A stretch of 64,000 nt of DNA from Bacillus sp. KH172YL63 (GTDB taxonomy: Bacteria > Bacillota > Bacilli > Bacillales > Bacillaceae_B): assembly GCF_011398925.1 (NCBI RefSeq), contig NZ_AP022842.1:732001-796000 (forward strand), in the 5' to 3' direction. The notes under the pieces are model-generated. The model was given only the letters and a program-made list of their open reading frames with translations, was not told where the DNA came from and made no database searches. The first letter of the stretch is position 1. Each line of letters starts with the position of its first letter. This document shows, piece after piece, positions 22,419-31,598 of the stretch. Position numbers and translations under genes: made by a program.

Positions 22419-24530
22419 TTATACTTCAACTGTTTGATTGATTAATTTGACTATAGTCTGAGCGTCGCTTGCTGAAACTAATCTTTCTACATTACCTTCA
22501 CTGGATAACAATTCTGTTAGTTGTGCCAATGCTTTAAGGTGGGTTTGATTATCGATTGCCGCAAGAACAATGATTAGCTGTGCCCGGTGTTTCTCCTTTT
22601 TTGAGAAGTATACTGGCTCTTTAAGCCTCAAGAAGCTCATGCTAAGTTGTTCGACTCCAGTTTCTGGTCGTGCATGGGGAATGGCAATATTGGGAGCAAT
22701 GACAATGTAAGGGCCTAAATCTTTCACATTTGAAATCATTGCGTCAACATATTCAGGGCGGATCGATTGTTTGTCTATTAAGGGCTGACTGGCCACTTTA
22801 ATTGCTTCTTCCCAGCTGGTTACGCTGTCTTTGAGTTTTATAGTTTGTTCTGTCAATAGTTCATTGAGCATAGGCTTTCTGAGCTCCTTTACTCGTGGAG
22901 TAGTTTGTTCTAATAAGCTGACCAATTCTTTTCTTAATGAATCCTCATGGTGGATGGTCGCATATTGTTTAATTAATTCCATTAAGTGATCGGTGGTGCT
23001 TTTTTTAGGTGCCTTGGAGATAAAAAGCTTGTTCATCAATTGAATGACACGTTCTTTTTCTTGGTTAGTTAATATTGCCGGGACATGGACAACGGGTGTA
23101 TTTTTCTCTTTGATATAATTTGTTGAAAATATGACGTCTACTTCATAATCATTTGTTCGATATTCCCTCATGGAAATCGTGTTGATAACATTTAAACCGG
23201 CAATCAAATTTTCTAATTGTGTACGAAGCATATTGGAAGTGCCTATCCCATTTTCGCAAACGATAAGTGCTTTGAACTTTGTCTCGATCTTCTTTTTCTC
23301 TTTCGTTAACCAGCCACCAAAGTGCAAGGTAATATAAGCTACTTCTTCATCAGGAATATTTTTACCGACATACAGCTCTAGATGTTTCATCACCTTTTTA
23401 GTCAAATGAAAGATATCAGGATAAGCATTCTGGATACTGTCTGCTAAATCGTTCACAATCTGAAGACCGTATTTAAGCCGATAATATGTTGGTTTGATAT
23501 GAGATATCAGATTTTCTTTCAGTCCATGTCGGTCATCAAACACTACACAGGAGTAAAGTTGAAAATCATCAATCATCAGTTGAACGACTTTCTTCAGGCC
23601 GGCTAATTCTTTTTCTGTATAGCGATTAAAATTGTCATGCTGAACCTTTGAACCCAGCAGGTTCATAGTAATAAAAGAAACTTCATCATCAGGAAAAGAA
23701 ATTTTTCTTGTCTCTTCAAGTTTTCTCGAAATATGCAAGGCAGCTTTAAATGCTTCAGTTTGTTTCAAGATATCTTTTTCTGTCTGTGGAACATGTATAT
23801 ATTGGTTAAGCTCCATTCGTTTTATAATCATCAAGATCTGTAAGGTGAGTATCTCTACCATTTCATCTGTCAACGTTAAGCCTAACTCAGTTTCAGCTTC
23901 AAAAAGAACCTCTCTTACCAAGTGTCTTTCGTCCGTTTCTTCAGACCAAGTAGCAGCTTCTGGTTGAATCATCTTATAAACTTCATTCCGAACATTTTGC
24001 CACTCTGGATTGGAGAAAATGGTTGCCAGGATGTTGGAAAGCATTGTTCTCTTTGCGTCTTCAGGTCCTTCCAATTGATAGCCTGTTCCTTTCTGGTAAT
24101 AAAGTAGTAAGCCCGATTCATTGAAGTCTTGCTTAATCGATTTAATAACCTTTGAAATCGTGCCTCGGCTCAAACTTGTTAGATTCATAAACCTTTGCAT
24201 AGAGGCGCCATCTTCTTCTAATAAGATGGCCGCCTTAATCAGGACTTCTCTTTCAGGCTTAGATAATAAATACTGCCAATCTTCAAAACTATGATCTTGG
24301 TAATGCAACAGCTTGGATTTAGATGTTGCTGGTAAAAATAGACCCTTTCCATGTCTACTCTCAATTGGTTCTAAGTTTTTTATTGTTAACCAGCTATTAA
24401 TATGTTGAATGTCATAATAAATGGTTCTTTGGGATAAATTCATTTTGGCAACCAATTCTTTTGTAGGAATTGGTTCGGTCGAACGCTGAATGATGGATAA
24501 TAAGTGTGCACGTCTTTTATCCAATACCAT
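22419..24530 (-). CDS. PRD-containing transcriptional regulator with EIIB and EIIA domains (BglG/MtlR type)
   Basis: 703 residues: N-terminal helix-turn-helix (RRAHLLSIIQRSTEPIPTKELVAKMNLSQRTIYYDIQHIN), a second HTH (~90-160), two PRD domains (~190-410, with histidines in VSFITMNLLGSK and VAYITLHFGG), a Gat-type EIIB (ALIVCENGIGTSNML) and a C-terminal EIIA (IAIPHARPETG). Phosphorylation of these sites by the PTS sets activity, so it senses sugar and energy supply. It is the first gene of the operon and most likely activates the IIB/IIC genes behind it. Confidence 0.92.
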   Translation of the reverse strand: MVLDKRRAHLLSIIQRSTEPIPTKELVAKMNLSQRTIYYDIQHINSWLTIKNLEPIESRHGKGLFLPATSKSKLLHYQDHSFEDWQYLLSKPEREVLIKAAILLEEDGASMQRFMNLTSLSRGTISKVIKSIKQDFNESGLLLYYQKGTGYQLEGPEDAKRTMLSNILATIFSNPEWQNVRNEVYKMIQPEAATWSEETDERHLVREVLFEAETELGLTLTDEMVEILTLQILMIIKRMELNQYIHVPQTEKDILKQTEAFKAALHISRKLEETRKISFPDDEVSFITMNLLGSKVQHDNFNRYTEKELAGLKKVVQLMIDDFQLYSCVVFDDRHGLKENLISHIKPTYYRLKYGLQIVNDLADSIQNAYPDIFHLTKKVMKHLELYVGKNIPDEEVAYITLHFGGWLTKEKKKIETKFKALIVCENGIGTSNMLRTQLENLIAGLNVINTISMREYRTNDYEVDVIFSTNYIKEKNTPVVHVPAILTNQEKERVIQLMNKLFISKAPKKSTTDHLMELIKQYATIHHEDSLRKELVSLLEQTTPRVKELRKPMLNELLTEQTIKLKDSVTSWEEAIKVASQPLIDKQSIRPEYVDAMISNVKDLGPYIVIAPNIAIPHARPETGVEQLSMSFLRLKEPVYFSKKEKHRAQLIIVLAAIDNQTHLKALAQLTELLSSEGNVERLVSASDAQTIVKLINQTVEV

Positions 24531-25077
24531 GAGGATCCTCCTTATTCATTTTCGTTAATTATTGTTTTTTGCAATATTGTACTGTTTGAATTTGATGATC
24601 ATCATTTGAGATAAGTATAAGTGCTATTTGAACATAGTGAAAGGGGTTTCAATGTATAGAGTTTGTCTGTGGTATTTTTGCAAAAGTGAACAGTTGGGAA
24701 TTCATATCGATACGGAGGGTTCTTAGGAAAAGGGAGAGTATCAATCTGATTGAAAAATATTTGTTATAGAACATACAAGATCTCATTTACAAAGACACAA
24801 AAAAATGCGACAATTAAGAAAATTTTGGAGGTGAAGTAAGTTTATGGAACCAACTAATTGCTGATTAATTTAATTTTAAATTAATACCGATTTTCTATTG
24901 AGCTTGAAAGGGCCTATTTGGATAGGTTTATTTGTTATGCTCTTTATGGAATCCGGGCAATTAGAAGGTAACTTACTTTACTGATATCGGATGATGCTTG
25001 TTATGGAGTGCCTGCAGACAGGGACACAGATGTGTTTCTTTAGCATGCTTTGCTTCATGAACAAGATGATACTGGGA
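24531..25077. other. Long intergenic region between PTS regulator and ABC-F gene
   Basis: No convincing gene. It must hold the minus-strand PTS promoter and a plus-strand leader. TTGGAGG at 24825 precedes a 6-codon frame (ATG 24844, MEPTNC) and a 25-codon frame starts near 24653; neither is strong. Small hairpins (CCTG/CAGG near 25010, ACAC/GTGT near 25025) lie before the terminator at 25078. Confidence 0.4.
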
Positions 25078-25113
25078 CTGTGAGGAGGAAACCCTTCTTG
25101 CGGTCTTTTTTTA
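25078..25113 (+). terminator. Leader terminator ahead of the ABC-F gene
   Basis: GACTGTGAGGAGG can pair over 13 positions (several G-U) with CCCTTCTTGCGGTC, followed by TTTTTTT, 78 bp before the ABC-F start. Placement suggests attenuation, as known for several antibiotic-induced ABC-F genes. Confidence 0.6.
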
Positions 25114-25190
25114 TTAATGAATAGAGTAAGCCTTCTTGATCCCGTCCATAAGCAGCGTAGCTACTAATATGGATGAAAGAAGGAACGCAT

Positions 25191-27101
25191 ATGTTGGAAC
25201 TGAAAGTGAATGGGATGAAAAAATATATGGACGCTACGCTCGTTGTCGAAGATGTTTCGTTAGAAGTGTATCAGGGTGAAAAGATCGGCATCGTGGGTGC
25301 GAACGGGAGTGGAAAGAGTACGGTGCTAAAGTTGATTGCCGGTATTGAACCGATGCATTACTATCCGGGATATCCACAAACGTCCAGTCATGGGTACGAT
25401 GAAGGTTTGATTCACATGTCCCCCGGGGCGACGACCGCTTATCTGGAGCAGGCTCCCCGGTATCCATATGGGATGAGCGTCAGGGAAGTACTGAATGGGG
25501 CGTTTGAGGAAATCGATCGACTGGAGTGCAAGATGCATGAGTTGGAAGAACAAATGAAGGTGTTACAGGGGGCAGAGCTTGAGAAAACGTTGAATCAATA
25601 CAGTGAATTGACTCAATTGTTTGAGGTGAAGGGTGGATATGAAAGAGAAGAGAAAACAAATAAAGTGTGCACGGGACTTCGATTTACCGAGGGCTTCTTG
25701 GAGAGGGATTTCGATCAGTTAAGCGGAGGGGAGAAAACGACGGTCGTGCTCGGGAAGCTCCTGATACACCAGCCTGATATCCTGCTGCTGGATGAGCCGA
25801 CGAACCATCTGGACATGGAAGCCATCCAGTGGCTGGAAGGTTTCTTGAAAAGTTACAAGGGGATGGTCATCGTCGTTTCCCACGACCGCTATTTCCTTGA
25901 TCACGTCGTGACGAAGATTGTGGAAATCGAAGATAAGAAAGCAATCACTTATAAAGGGAACTATTCTTCATTTGTCCTTCAGAAGGAAGAGAACATGCGC
26001 ATCCAATATGAGCATTTCAGGGAGCAGCAGAAGAAGATCCATCGTATGGAAAAGACGGTGATGAGTTTAAGGGACTGGGCGAAGAGAGCGGATAATACGA
26101 AGTTCTATAAGCGGGCGGCAAGTGTCCAGAAGAAGCTCGACAAAATGGATCATATTGATAAACCGATATTTGAGCGAAGGAATATGCGGCTGGATATAAA
26201 GTCTGTTGAGAGGTCAGGAAATGAGACGATCAAGGCATACGGCGTATCGAAATCCTTTGGCGACAGGATGATTTTTAACAACATGGATGTGATGATCCGG
26301 TTCGGGGAAAGAGTCGGTCTTCTCGGTCCGAATGGGAGCGGGAAAACGACTTTCCTCAAAATGCTCGTTGGTGAAGAAACGCCTGAGGATGGAAAAATTG
26401 AATTTGGCGCAAACGTAAAGGCGGCCTATCTTCCTCAACATATCACGTTCAACAGGGAAGAAAGCACCGTCCTCGACTGCTTCAGGGAAGACATTTCAAT
26501 CGTAGAGGGTAAAGCCCGAGAATATCTTGCAAAGTTTATGTTCTATAAAGGGAGTGTCTTTAAGAAAGTAATGCATTTATCAGGGGGAGAGAGGATCCGA
26601 TTAAAGCTTGCGATGCTGTTATTCCAGGACGTCAATTTGCTAATCCTTGATGAACCGACCAATCATCTTGATATCGACTCCATCGAGACCCTTGAGGAAG
26701 CGATAGAGGATTTTGAGGGAACGGTCTTCTTCATTTCCCACGATCGCTACTTCTTTAATCGTATGGCTGAAAGGATACTCGCTATAGAAGACTGTGGGAT
26801 GAAAAGCTATGACGGCAATTACGACGACTACAAACGAGAAAAAGAAAAGCAGTCACCGCCGCAAAGAAATGCAACAAGTGAAAAACCAGCATTGAAGTCA
26901 GGGGATACCAGCATTGAAGCAGTTCGGGAAAGGGTATTGAAGAGAATCAGCCGCCTCGAACAAGAAGTGAGCGAACTGGATCTCACAATGGCTGAAGAAC
27001 AGCTACCTTACGAAGAACTGAATCATTTGCATGGAAGGAAGCTTCATCTCGTACAGGAACTCGATGAAGCAATGATGTTATGGCTGAGCTATGAAGAATG
27101 A
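25191..27101 (+). CDS. ABC-F family ATP-binding protein
   Basis: 636 residues with two ATP-binding cassettes in one chain and no membrane segment: Walker [10 protein letters not shown] (~35) and GPNGSGKTT (~385), signatures LSGGEKTTV and LSGGERIRL, Walker [12 protein letters not shown] and [11 protein letters not shown], both followed by SHDRYF. Between them lies a charged helical linker, and the tail (~570-636) is a coiled coil. ABC-F proteins act on ribosomes, as translation factors or by displacing antibiotics; the terminator-bearing leader favours the latter, but this is inference. ATG 25191 is preferred to 25173 because AGAAGGA lies between them. Confidence 0.93.
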   Translation: MLELKVNGMKKYMDATLVVEDVSLEVYQGEKIGIVGANGSGKSTVLKLIAGIEPMHYYPGYPQTSSHGYDEGLIHMSPGATTAYLEQAPRYPYGMSVREVLNGAFEEIDRLECKMHELEEQMKVLQGAELEKTLNQYSELTQLFEVKGGYEREEKTNKVCTGLRFTEGFLERDFDQLSGGEKTTVVLGKLLIHQPDILLLDEPTNHLDMEAIQWLEGFLKSYKGMVIVVSHDRYFLDHVVTKIVEIEDKKAITYKGNYSSFVLQKEENMRIQYEHFREQQKKIHRMEKTVMSLRDWAKRADNTKFYKRAASVQKKLDKMDHIDKPIFERRNMRLDIKSVERSGNETIKAYGVSKSFGDRMIFNNMDVMIRFGERVGLLGPNGSGKTTFLKMLVGEETPEDGKIEFGANVKAAYLPQHITFNREESTVLDCFREDISIVEGKAREYLAKFMFYKGSVFKKVMHLSGGERIRLKLAMLLFQDVNLLILDEPTNHLDIDSIETLEEAIEDFEGTVFFISHDRYFFNRMAERILAIEDCGMKSYDGNYDDYKREKEKQSPPQRNATSEKPALKSGDTSIEAVRERVLKRISRLEQEVSELDLTMAEEQLPYEELNHLHGRKLHLVQELDEAMMLWLSYEE

Positions 27102-27104
27102 CAA

Positions 27105-27145
27105 ACAAGAGGTCCGTCCCCGAATCGGGGGGACGGACCTCTTGT
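27105..27145. repeat. GGACGGACCT palindrome, copy 1
   Basis: A perfect 17-bp inverted repeat with a 7-nt loop starting 3 bp after the ABC-F stop, built on AGGTCCGTCCCC. There is no T run after it, so it is a poor classical terminator. It is one of six related palindromes in the window. Confidence 0.9.
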
Positions 27146-27242
27146 ATAATTTCATTATACCATTTTTAACCAAAGATTATCAGTCTATTCTTTTTACAGG
27201 AAATTGGTAATGTTAAAGGAGAAATGAACAGGGGGTTATAAC

Positions 27243-27764
27243 ATGGTTGATTATCGGGTGAAAACGGATCAGGGATTTACTGAAAGAATAGGAGAGCTTG
27301 TGTGGATGCTGGAGCATGCGAGGGGAGTGACGCTTGAAGAGGTCAAGGGGTTGAAGCAGGTTGAGCTGGACGGGAGAGTGGATGAAGATGCTAATACGAT
27401 TGGGGCCCTGCTGATGCATATGGCTGCGATCGAGTATGTTCATCAGGTGATTTCCTTTGAAGGAAGAGATTTGACTGAAGCGGAACTTGGGAAATGGGGG
27501 CCAGCGCTGGCTTTGGGAGAAGAGGGAAGACGGACCATCAAACATCAGCCCGTTGAATATTATATCGATGAACTTGCAGAGGTGAGGGACCGTACGCTTT
27601 CCTGCCTGAAACAACGAAACGATCAATGGCTTTATGAAGAAGGGAAATGGGGCAACGGGGTTCCCTATAATCACTATTATCTTTGGTTTCATGTGATGGA
27701 AGACGAAATCAGTCACAGGGGGCAGATCCGGATGTTGAAGCGGGGTCTTTCTTCTGTGGAGTAG
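27243..27764 (+). CDS. DinB-like (DUF664) protein
   Basis: 173 residues forming a four-helix bundle. Possible metal ligands are His in ALLMHMAAIEYVHQV and in the C-terminal HVMEDEISHRGQIRMLKRG, which is the conserved end of DinB/YfiT-like proteins. Members include thiol-dependent transferases and many of unknown role. The start follows AGGGGGTTATAAC. Its 3' end is directly followed by the sigma-D-like promoter of chemoreceptor 2. Confidence 0.8.
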   Translation: MVDYRVKTDQGFTERIGELVWMLEHARGVTLEEVKGLKQVELDGRVDEDANTIGALLMHMAAIEYVHQVISFEGRDLTEAELGKWGPALALGEEGRRTIKHQPVEYYIDELAEVRDRTLSCLKQRNDQWLYEEGKWGNGVPYNHYYLWFHVMEDEISHRGQIRMLKRGLSSVE

Positions 27765-27765
27765 C

Positions 27766-27792
27766 TAAACAAAGCGTCGAACGGGTCGATAT
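27766..27792 (+). promoter_or_regulatory. Sigma-D-like promoter of chemoreceptor 2
   Basis: TAAA at 27766, exactly 15 bp, GTCGATAT at 27785: one base from the sigma-D consensus TAAA-N15-GCCGATAT used for flagellar and chemotaxis genes. Confidence 0.75.
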
Positions 27793-27810
27793 ACTCTTTA
27801 TACATAAAAA

Positions 27811-27911
27811 AACGAGGGACGAAGAAGGATTATCCGTATTTGGGCGCTTGGATAATGTGGAGTTAGTAGCGCAACCGACTAGTCAGACACTTGTGTTTGA
27901 TTAGTTTTTTT
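27811..27911 (+). ncRNA. c-di-GMP-II riboswitch with terminator, upstream of chemoreceptor 2
   Basis: TTGGGCGCTTG followed by GAGTTAGTAGCGCAACCGAC reproduces the conserved halves of class II c-di-GMP aptamers, including the GCGCT / AGCGC pseudoknot; the known Clostridium acetobutylicum aptamer has GCAC/GTGC at this pair. ATTATC / GATAAT forms the enclosed stem. The aptamer ends in a terminator (27876-27911: ACTA-TCA-ACAC / GTG-TTGA-TTAGT, then TTTTTTT). It shares about 60 bases of near-identical core with the leader at 17524-17622. Confidence 0.9.
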
Positions 27912-27944
27912 ATGTCAATTTTCGTGCAGAAAAGGGGACATAAA

Positions 27945-29465
27945 ATGAAAAAACATAAAGTTTTGCTCTATTTGGGATTGTTTTCAGTACTTCTCTCGAT
28001 CGGTACGCACGTATTGCACCGTTATTTCGGTTTTCTTGAAACATATATCAATATGAAGGGGATAACAGGAGCACTGACGCCTTCTTTATCACTCATGCAG
28101 AACGTCATCATGCTGCTTCCTGTCCTGTTTTTCATCGGGGCGCTGTATGTGTATAAAAAGGATGAAGGAGACAAGGGCGCGGTCTTATTAACCCTGGCGT
28201 TTACATTCAGCAGTATTTCAATCATTGCAGGCGGGGACGGATTAGTAGAATATCATTTTTCGATCTTTATGGTTGTCGCTTTTATCGCTTTCTTTGATTC
28301 TATAAAATTACTTGTCGTCAGCACCGTGATCTTTTCGGTTCATCATCTGCTTGGCTATTTTTTATTTCCGGAACTGATTTGCGGGACGAGTGACTATCGT
28401 TTTTCTTTATTGATGATTCACGCATTGTATTTAATCTTTACGAGTGGGGCCACGATTCTGTTGATCAACTCCAAGCAAAAGCAGACAAGAGTCCTTGAAG
28501 AAGAGAATCAGCTTCATCAACAGAACACCGAGCGTCTGCTCCGTCACTTGAATGAAACGGTGGCGGAAGTGAATGCATATAGCGATAACCTTGCTACCGG
28601 GGCAAAGGAATCGACGCTTGCCAGTCTTGAGGTTTCTTCATCCATGGATGAATTGACGTCAGGGGCCAGAAGCCAGCTGAGAAGCAGTGAACAAAGCGAA
28701 CAGGTTTTCCAGGAAGTCAGCTCAGCGATCACGACGATCATTGATGCCTTTAAGTCAATCCAGGCATCATCGGAAATCACGACCAGGCAGGCGGATACAG
28801 GAAAGCGGTCGATGGATCACATTGTGGGGAAAATGAACGCCATTCATGGGTTGGTGAATGAAGTAAATGCTCTCATTGTCGGATTTAAAGAACAATCTGG
28901 GCGAATCGAGCAAATTTCGACGACGATTTCAGATATCTCAGGGCAGACGAAGATGCTTGCCCTCAATGCTTCCATTGAGGCAGCAAGGGCCGGGGAGCAT
29001 GGAAGAGGCTTTGCAGTTGTAGCCGAAGAAGTCGGGAAATTGGCTGATGAGACAGAAGAATCCACCAAAGGAATCGGCGGCGTCGTTTCAAAGTTAAGGG
29101 AAGAGATGGAGAAAATGACGCAGGCCATCGCTGAAAATGCGAAAGAAGTGGAAAATGGCCTGGCTGCCGTTCAACAAGGAAATGAAGTCTTCCAGGGGAT
29201 CATCGAAGCAAACAGCCGTGTGGAGAAACAAATCACCGATGTGGGGGAGACAGCGGAAAAGCTAAAGTCATCTTCACAGCAAATGATGAATAAAATCTCG
29301 GAAATGCACGGGTTCTCAGAAGAAACACTGTCCAATACAGAAAGAATCTCCACGTATTCGACTCAACAGGCTGCAACCGTATCGTCCGTTGACGAAATCG
29401 TGAATGCATTACAGGACAGAGTATCCTCACTGAAACAAGTCGTCGGGGAAATCACGAAGAATTGA
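27945..29465 (+). CDS. Methyl-accepting chemotaxis protein (multi-helix membrane sensor)
   Basis: 506 residues. The N-terminal ~190 residues form about six membrane helices with no extracellular domain, including the histidine-bearing segment [20 protein letters not shown] and [15 protein letters not shown], suggesting sensing within the membrane. There is no obvious HAMP. The signalling domain follows, with the tip [45 protein letters not shown] 27945 follows AAAGGGG; the upstream in-frame codons lie in the riboswitch terminator. Expression should depend on sigma-D and c-di-GMP. Confidence 0.92.
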   Translation: MKKHKVLLYLGLFSVLLSIGTHVLHRYFGFLETYINMKGITGALTPSLSLMQNVIMLLPVLFFIGALYVYKKDEGDKGAVLLTLAFTFSSISIIAGGDGLVEYHFSIFMVVAFIAFFDSIKLLVVSTVIFSVHHLLGYFLFPELICGTSDYRFSLLMIHALYLIFTSGATILLINSKQKQTRVLEEENQLHQQNTERLLRHLNETVAEVNAYSDNLATGAKESTLASLEVSSSMDELTSGARSQLRSSEQSEQVFQEVSSAITTIIDAFKSIQASSEITTRQADTGKRSMDHIVGKMNAIHGLVNEVNALIVGFKEQSGRIEQISTTISDISGQTKMLALNASIEAARAGEHGRGFAVVAEEVGKLADETEESTKGIGGVVSKLREEMEKMTQAIAENAKEVENGLAAVQQGNEVFQGIIEANSRVEKQITDVGETAEKLKSSSQQMMNKISEMHGFSEETLSNTERISTYSTQQAATVSSVDEIVNALQDRVSSLKQVVGEITKN

Positions 29466-29467
29466 TA

Positions 29468-29503
29468 AGAGGGACGGACCTCCATTTGGAGGTCCGTCCC
29501 TCT
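29468..29503. repeat. GGACGGACCT palindrome, copy 2
   Basis: A perfect 16-bp inverted repeat with a 4-nt loop in the gap between convergent chemoreceptor and LysR genes; possibly a shared terminator, but without a T run. Confidence 0.9.
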
Positions 29504-29504
29504 C

Positions 29505-30341
29505 TCACTTTCCTTCAATGACGCTCACCAGTTCTTTTATGATGGAGACCAGGGCAGCGTCTTCCTGGTAGACGGCATAAAAGGGACGGTGGATGACGTA
29601 TGGGTCGATGGGGACGAGCTTTCCTTGCTGCACTTCTTCTTTGACCATGGAGCTTGACAGGAAAGCGATGCCGAGGCCCCTGACGGCAAGCTGCTTGATT
29701 AAGTAATGACTGCTTGCCTGTAGGATTTCAGCGGGGATGATCCGTTCTGATCGCAAGAATTCATCGGCATATTCCCTTGTTCCTGATCCGATTTCCCTGA
29801 GGATCATGGGGGATGAGCGGAGATTCATCCGGCTGCTTGCGAAGAACCTGAGTTCATCACGGCTGATCACTTCGGCGTGAAACGGGTCCAGTCCCTTTGT
29901 TCCTTCCACAAGGGCAAGGTCAAGTTCCTGATCATGGAGTGCTTCTACAATCGTGTCATGGTTATGGATCATCAGCTGAAGGCGGACGTGTGGATAAAGG
30001 ACCTTGATTTTTTTGACAAAGTCGGGAAGGAGTACATCGCTTACCGTGTGTGTGGATCCGATCCGTAATTGGACTTCCTCTGTTTTCTCTGTCACTTGTT
30101 CAATCGATCTCCACAGGTCGATCATCTGTTTCCCTTGTTCAAACACCTTCTCTCCTGCCGGCGTCAATTGAAAGAGCTGGTTGTTTGAGGTTCGGTGGAT
30201 GAGCGCGACACCCAGATATTGCTCGAGCTTCTTTATATGGACGCTTACAGTCGGCTGAGACAAGTTCAAGAATTCACTTGTTTTTGTAAAATGCTGAAGC
30301 TGTGCGAGGGTGACAAAGCTCCTGATCCAATCCAGTTGCAT
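29505..30341 (-). CDS. LysR family transcriptional regulator
   Basis: 278 residues: N-terminal winged helix (LDWIRSFVTLAQLQHFTKTSEFLNLSQPTVSVHIKKLEQYLGVALIHRT) and a two-lobed effector-binding domain. It is divergent from a TauE-type sulfite/organosulfur exporter gene, with 104 bp between them, so it probably controls that gene and itself. CysL-like regulators of sulfur metabolism have this form; the assignment to sulfur is inferred from the neighbour. ATG 30341 follows GGAGGA. Confidence 0.9.
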   Translation of the reverse strand: MQLDWIRSFVTLAQLQHFTKTSEFLNLSQPTVSVHIKKLEQYLGVALIHRTSNNQLFQLTPAGEKVFEQGKQMIDLWRSIEQVTEKTEEVQLRIGSTHTVSDVLLPDFVKKIKVLYPHVRLQLMIHNHDTIVEALHDQELDLALVEGTKGLDPFHAEVISRDELRFFASSRMNLRSSPMILREIGSGTREYADEFLRSERIIPAEILQASSHYLIKQLAVRGLGIAFLSSSMVKEEVQQGKLVPIDPYVIHRPFYAVYQEDAALVSIIKELVSVIEGK

Positions 30342-30445
30342 AAATATCCTCCTCTATTAAGAAACGTAATCGTTTATATTATCATTATTCATTTCTATTA
30401 TAAGTGAGCGGGATGTATAATGAAAGACGAAGGAAGTGAAACGAC

Positions 30446-31285
30446 ATGGAATGGATTTTATTTATGACAGGCGGTGCCGTCATCGGCATCATGTCAGGAT
30501 TTTTTGGAATAGGAGGCGGGATTGTCCTGACACCGACCCTGCTCGTCCTTGGGTATGAACCGAGCCAGGCGATCACCTTATCCCTGATGCTTACATTGGG
30601 ATCGACGGTGACAGGGACGCTGTCACATATCCGCTTGAAGAATGTAAATGTGAAATTAGCGATAATGCTGGGTGTTTCGGGAGTCGTCGGATCAGTCGTC
30701 ACCGTCCCTTTTGTGAAATGGCTTGATGAAATCAACGGGGCATCCACTTTTATCTCGGTCGTATATATTGGTATATTGAGCTGGTTTGCGTATCAGTTCT
30801 TAAGTAAACGGCAACAGAATTCAAAAACAAAAGGAAAATCGGCTGTTCCGGTCATCGGCTTATCGACCGGGATCATTTCATCCCTGATGGGCGTCAGCGG
30901 TGGTTTTGTGATGACGCCATTACTGACAAAGTGGCTGAAGCTCAACCTGAACAAAGCGATCGGCACGAGTATTTCGGCCGCATCCATCATTGTTTTATCC
31001 GGTATCACGTCGTATATGTACTCGGGGGAAACACTGGATTACCGGCACGGGATCCTGCTCATCATCGGGGCCCTGATCGGAACGCCGATCGGCTCGATTC
31101 AGCTGAAGCGTTTCTCAGGAGACGTCGTCAAGCGGATGCTTGCTGTCCTCTACATTGTGGTGGCCGTCAGCGTTGTCCTTAAGATGTTCTCCATCACAAC
31201 CGCTTCCCTCGGGTTGATCCTCGTATCGGTGCTCGTTTTCTTCGGAATGCTCGGGCGCGGGGACAGGACACGTGCCACGTCCTGA
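30446..31285 (+). CDS. TauE/SafE family sulfite-exporter-like permease
   Basis: 279 residues, about eight membrane helices in two repeats. Each repeat starts with the family motif: GIMSGFFGIGGGIVLTPTLL near residue 12 and GIISSLMGVSGGFVMTPLL near 148. Such permeases export sulfite or sulfoacetate, or take up organosulfur compounds. It is transcribed divergently from the LysR gene and ends in its own terminator. Confidence 0.9.
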   Translation: MEWILFMTGGAVIGIMSGFFGIGGGIVLTPTLLVLGYEPSQAITLSLMLTLGSTVTGTLSHIRLKNVNVKLAIMLGVSGVVGSVVTVPFVKWLDEINGASTFISVVYIGILSWFAYQFLSKRQQNSKTKGKSAVPVIGLSTGIISSLMGVSGGFVMTPLLTKWLKLNLNKAIGTSISAASIIVLSGITSYMYSGETLDYRHGILLIIGALIGTPIGSIQLKRFSGDVVKRMLAVLYIVVAVSVVLKMFSITTASLGLILVSVLVFFGMLGRGDRTRATS

Positions 31286-31298
31286 TGGATAGAATTTG

Positions 31299-31331
31299 GA
31301 GCTTACCTTTAACGGGGTAAGCTCTTTTTTT
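31299..31331 (+). terminator. Intrinsic terminator of the TauE-like gene
   Basis: GAGCTTAC pairs with GTAAGCTC over a 10-nt loop, followed by TTTTTTT. Confidence 0.85.
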
Positions 31332-31512
31332 GTATATGAGCACTTCGCTCCAATTTCCAATGCAAGCAGGAATCAAAGCACCGGGTCTAGAAACTAGTGA
31401 AACGGTGTAATGGGATGATTCAGGAGCAGGGAGGGAGGAAAGTATTTTTTTATGTTTATATTTCTGAATATTCCATCACTTTTGCCATCCTGTATGATAA
31501 TCTTGCTCTTTC

Positions 31513-31529
31513 TTAGACACAGTGTCTAA
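31513..31529 (+). promoter_or_regulatory. Palindromic operator candidate upstream of amidohydrolase operon
   Basis: TTAGACACAGTGTCTAA is a perfect 8-bp inverted repeat around one base, the size and form of a TetR-family site, 70 bp before the operon's first start. No TetR gene is in the window. Apart from this, the region 31332-31598 shows nothing assignable. Confidence 0.5.
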
Positions 31530-31598
31530 TGAAACCCGTGCTTTTTCAAATTAAACTTACTATAAGTCTATAAAAATTACATGACAAAGGGTGATTAC

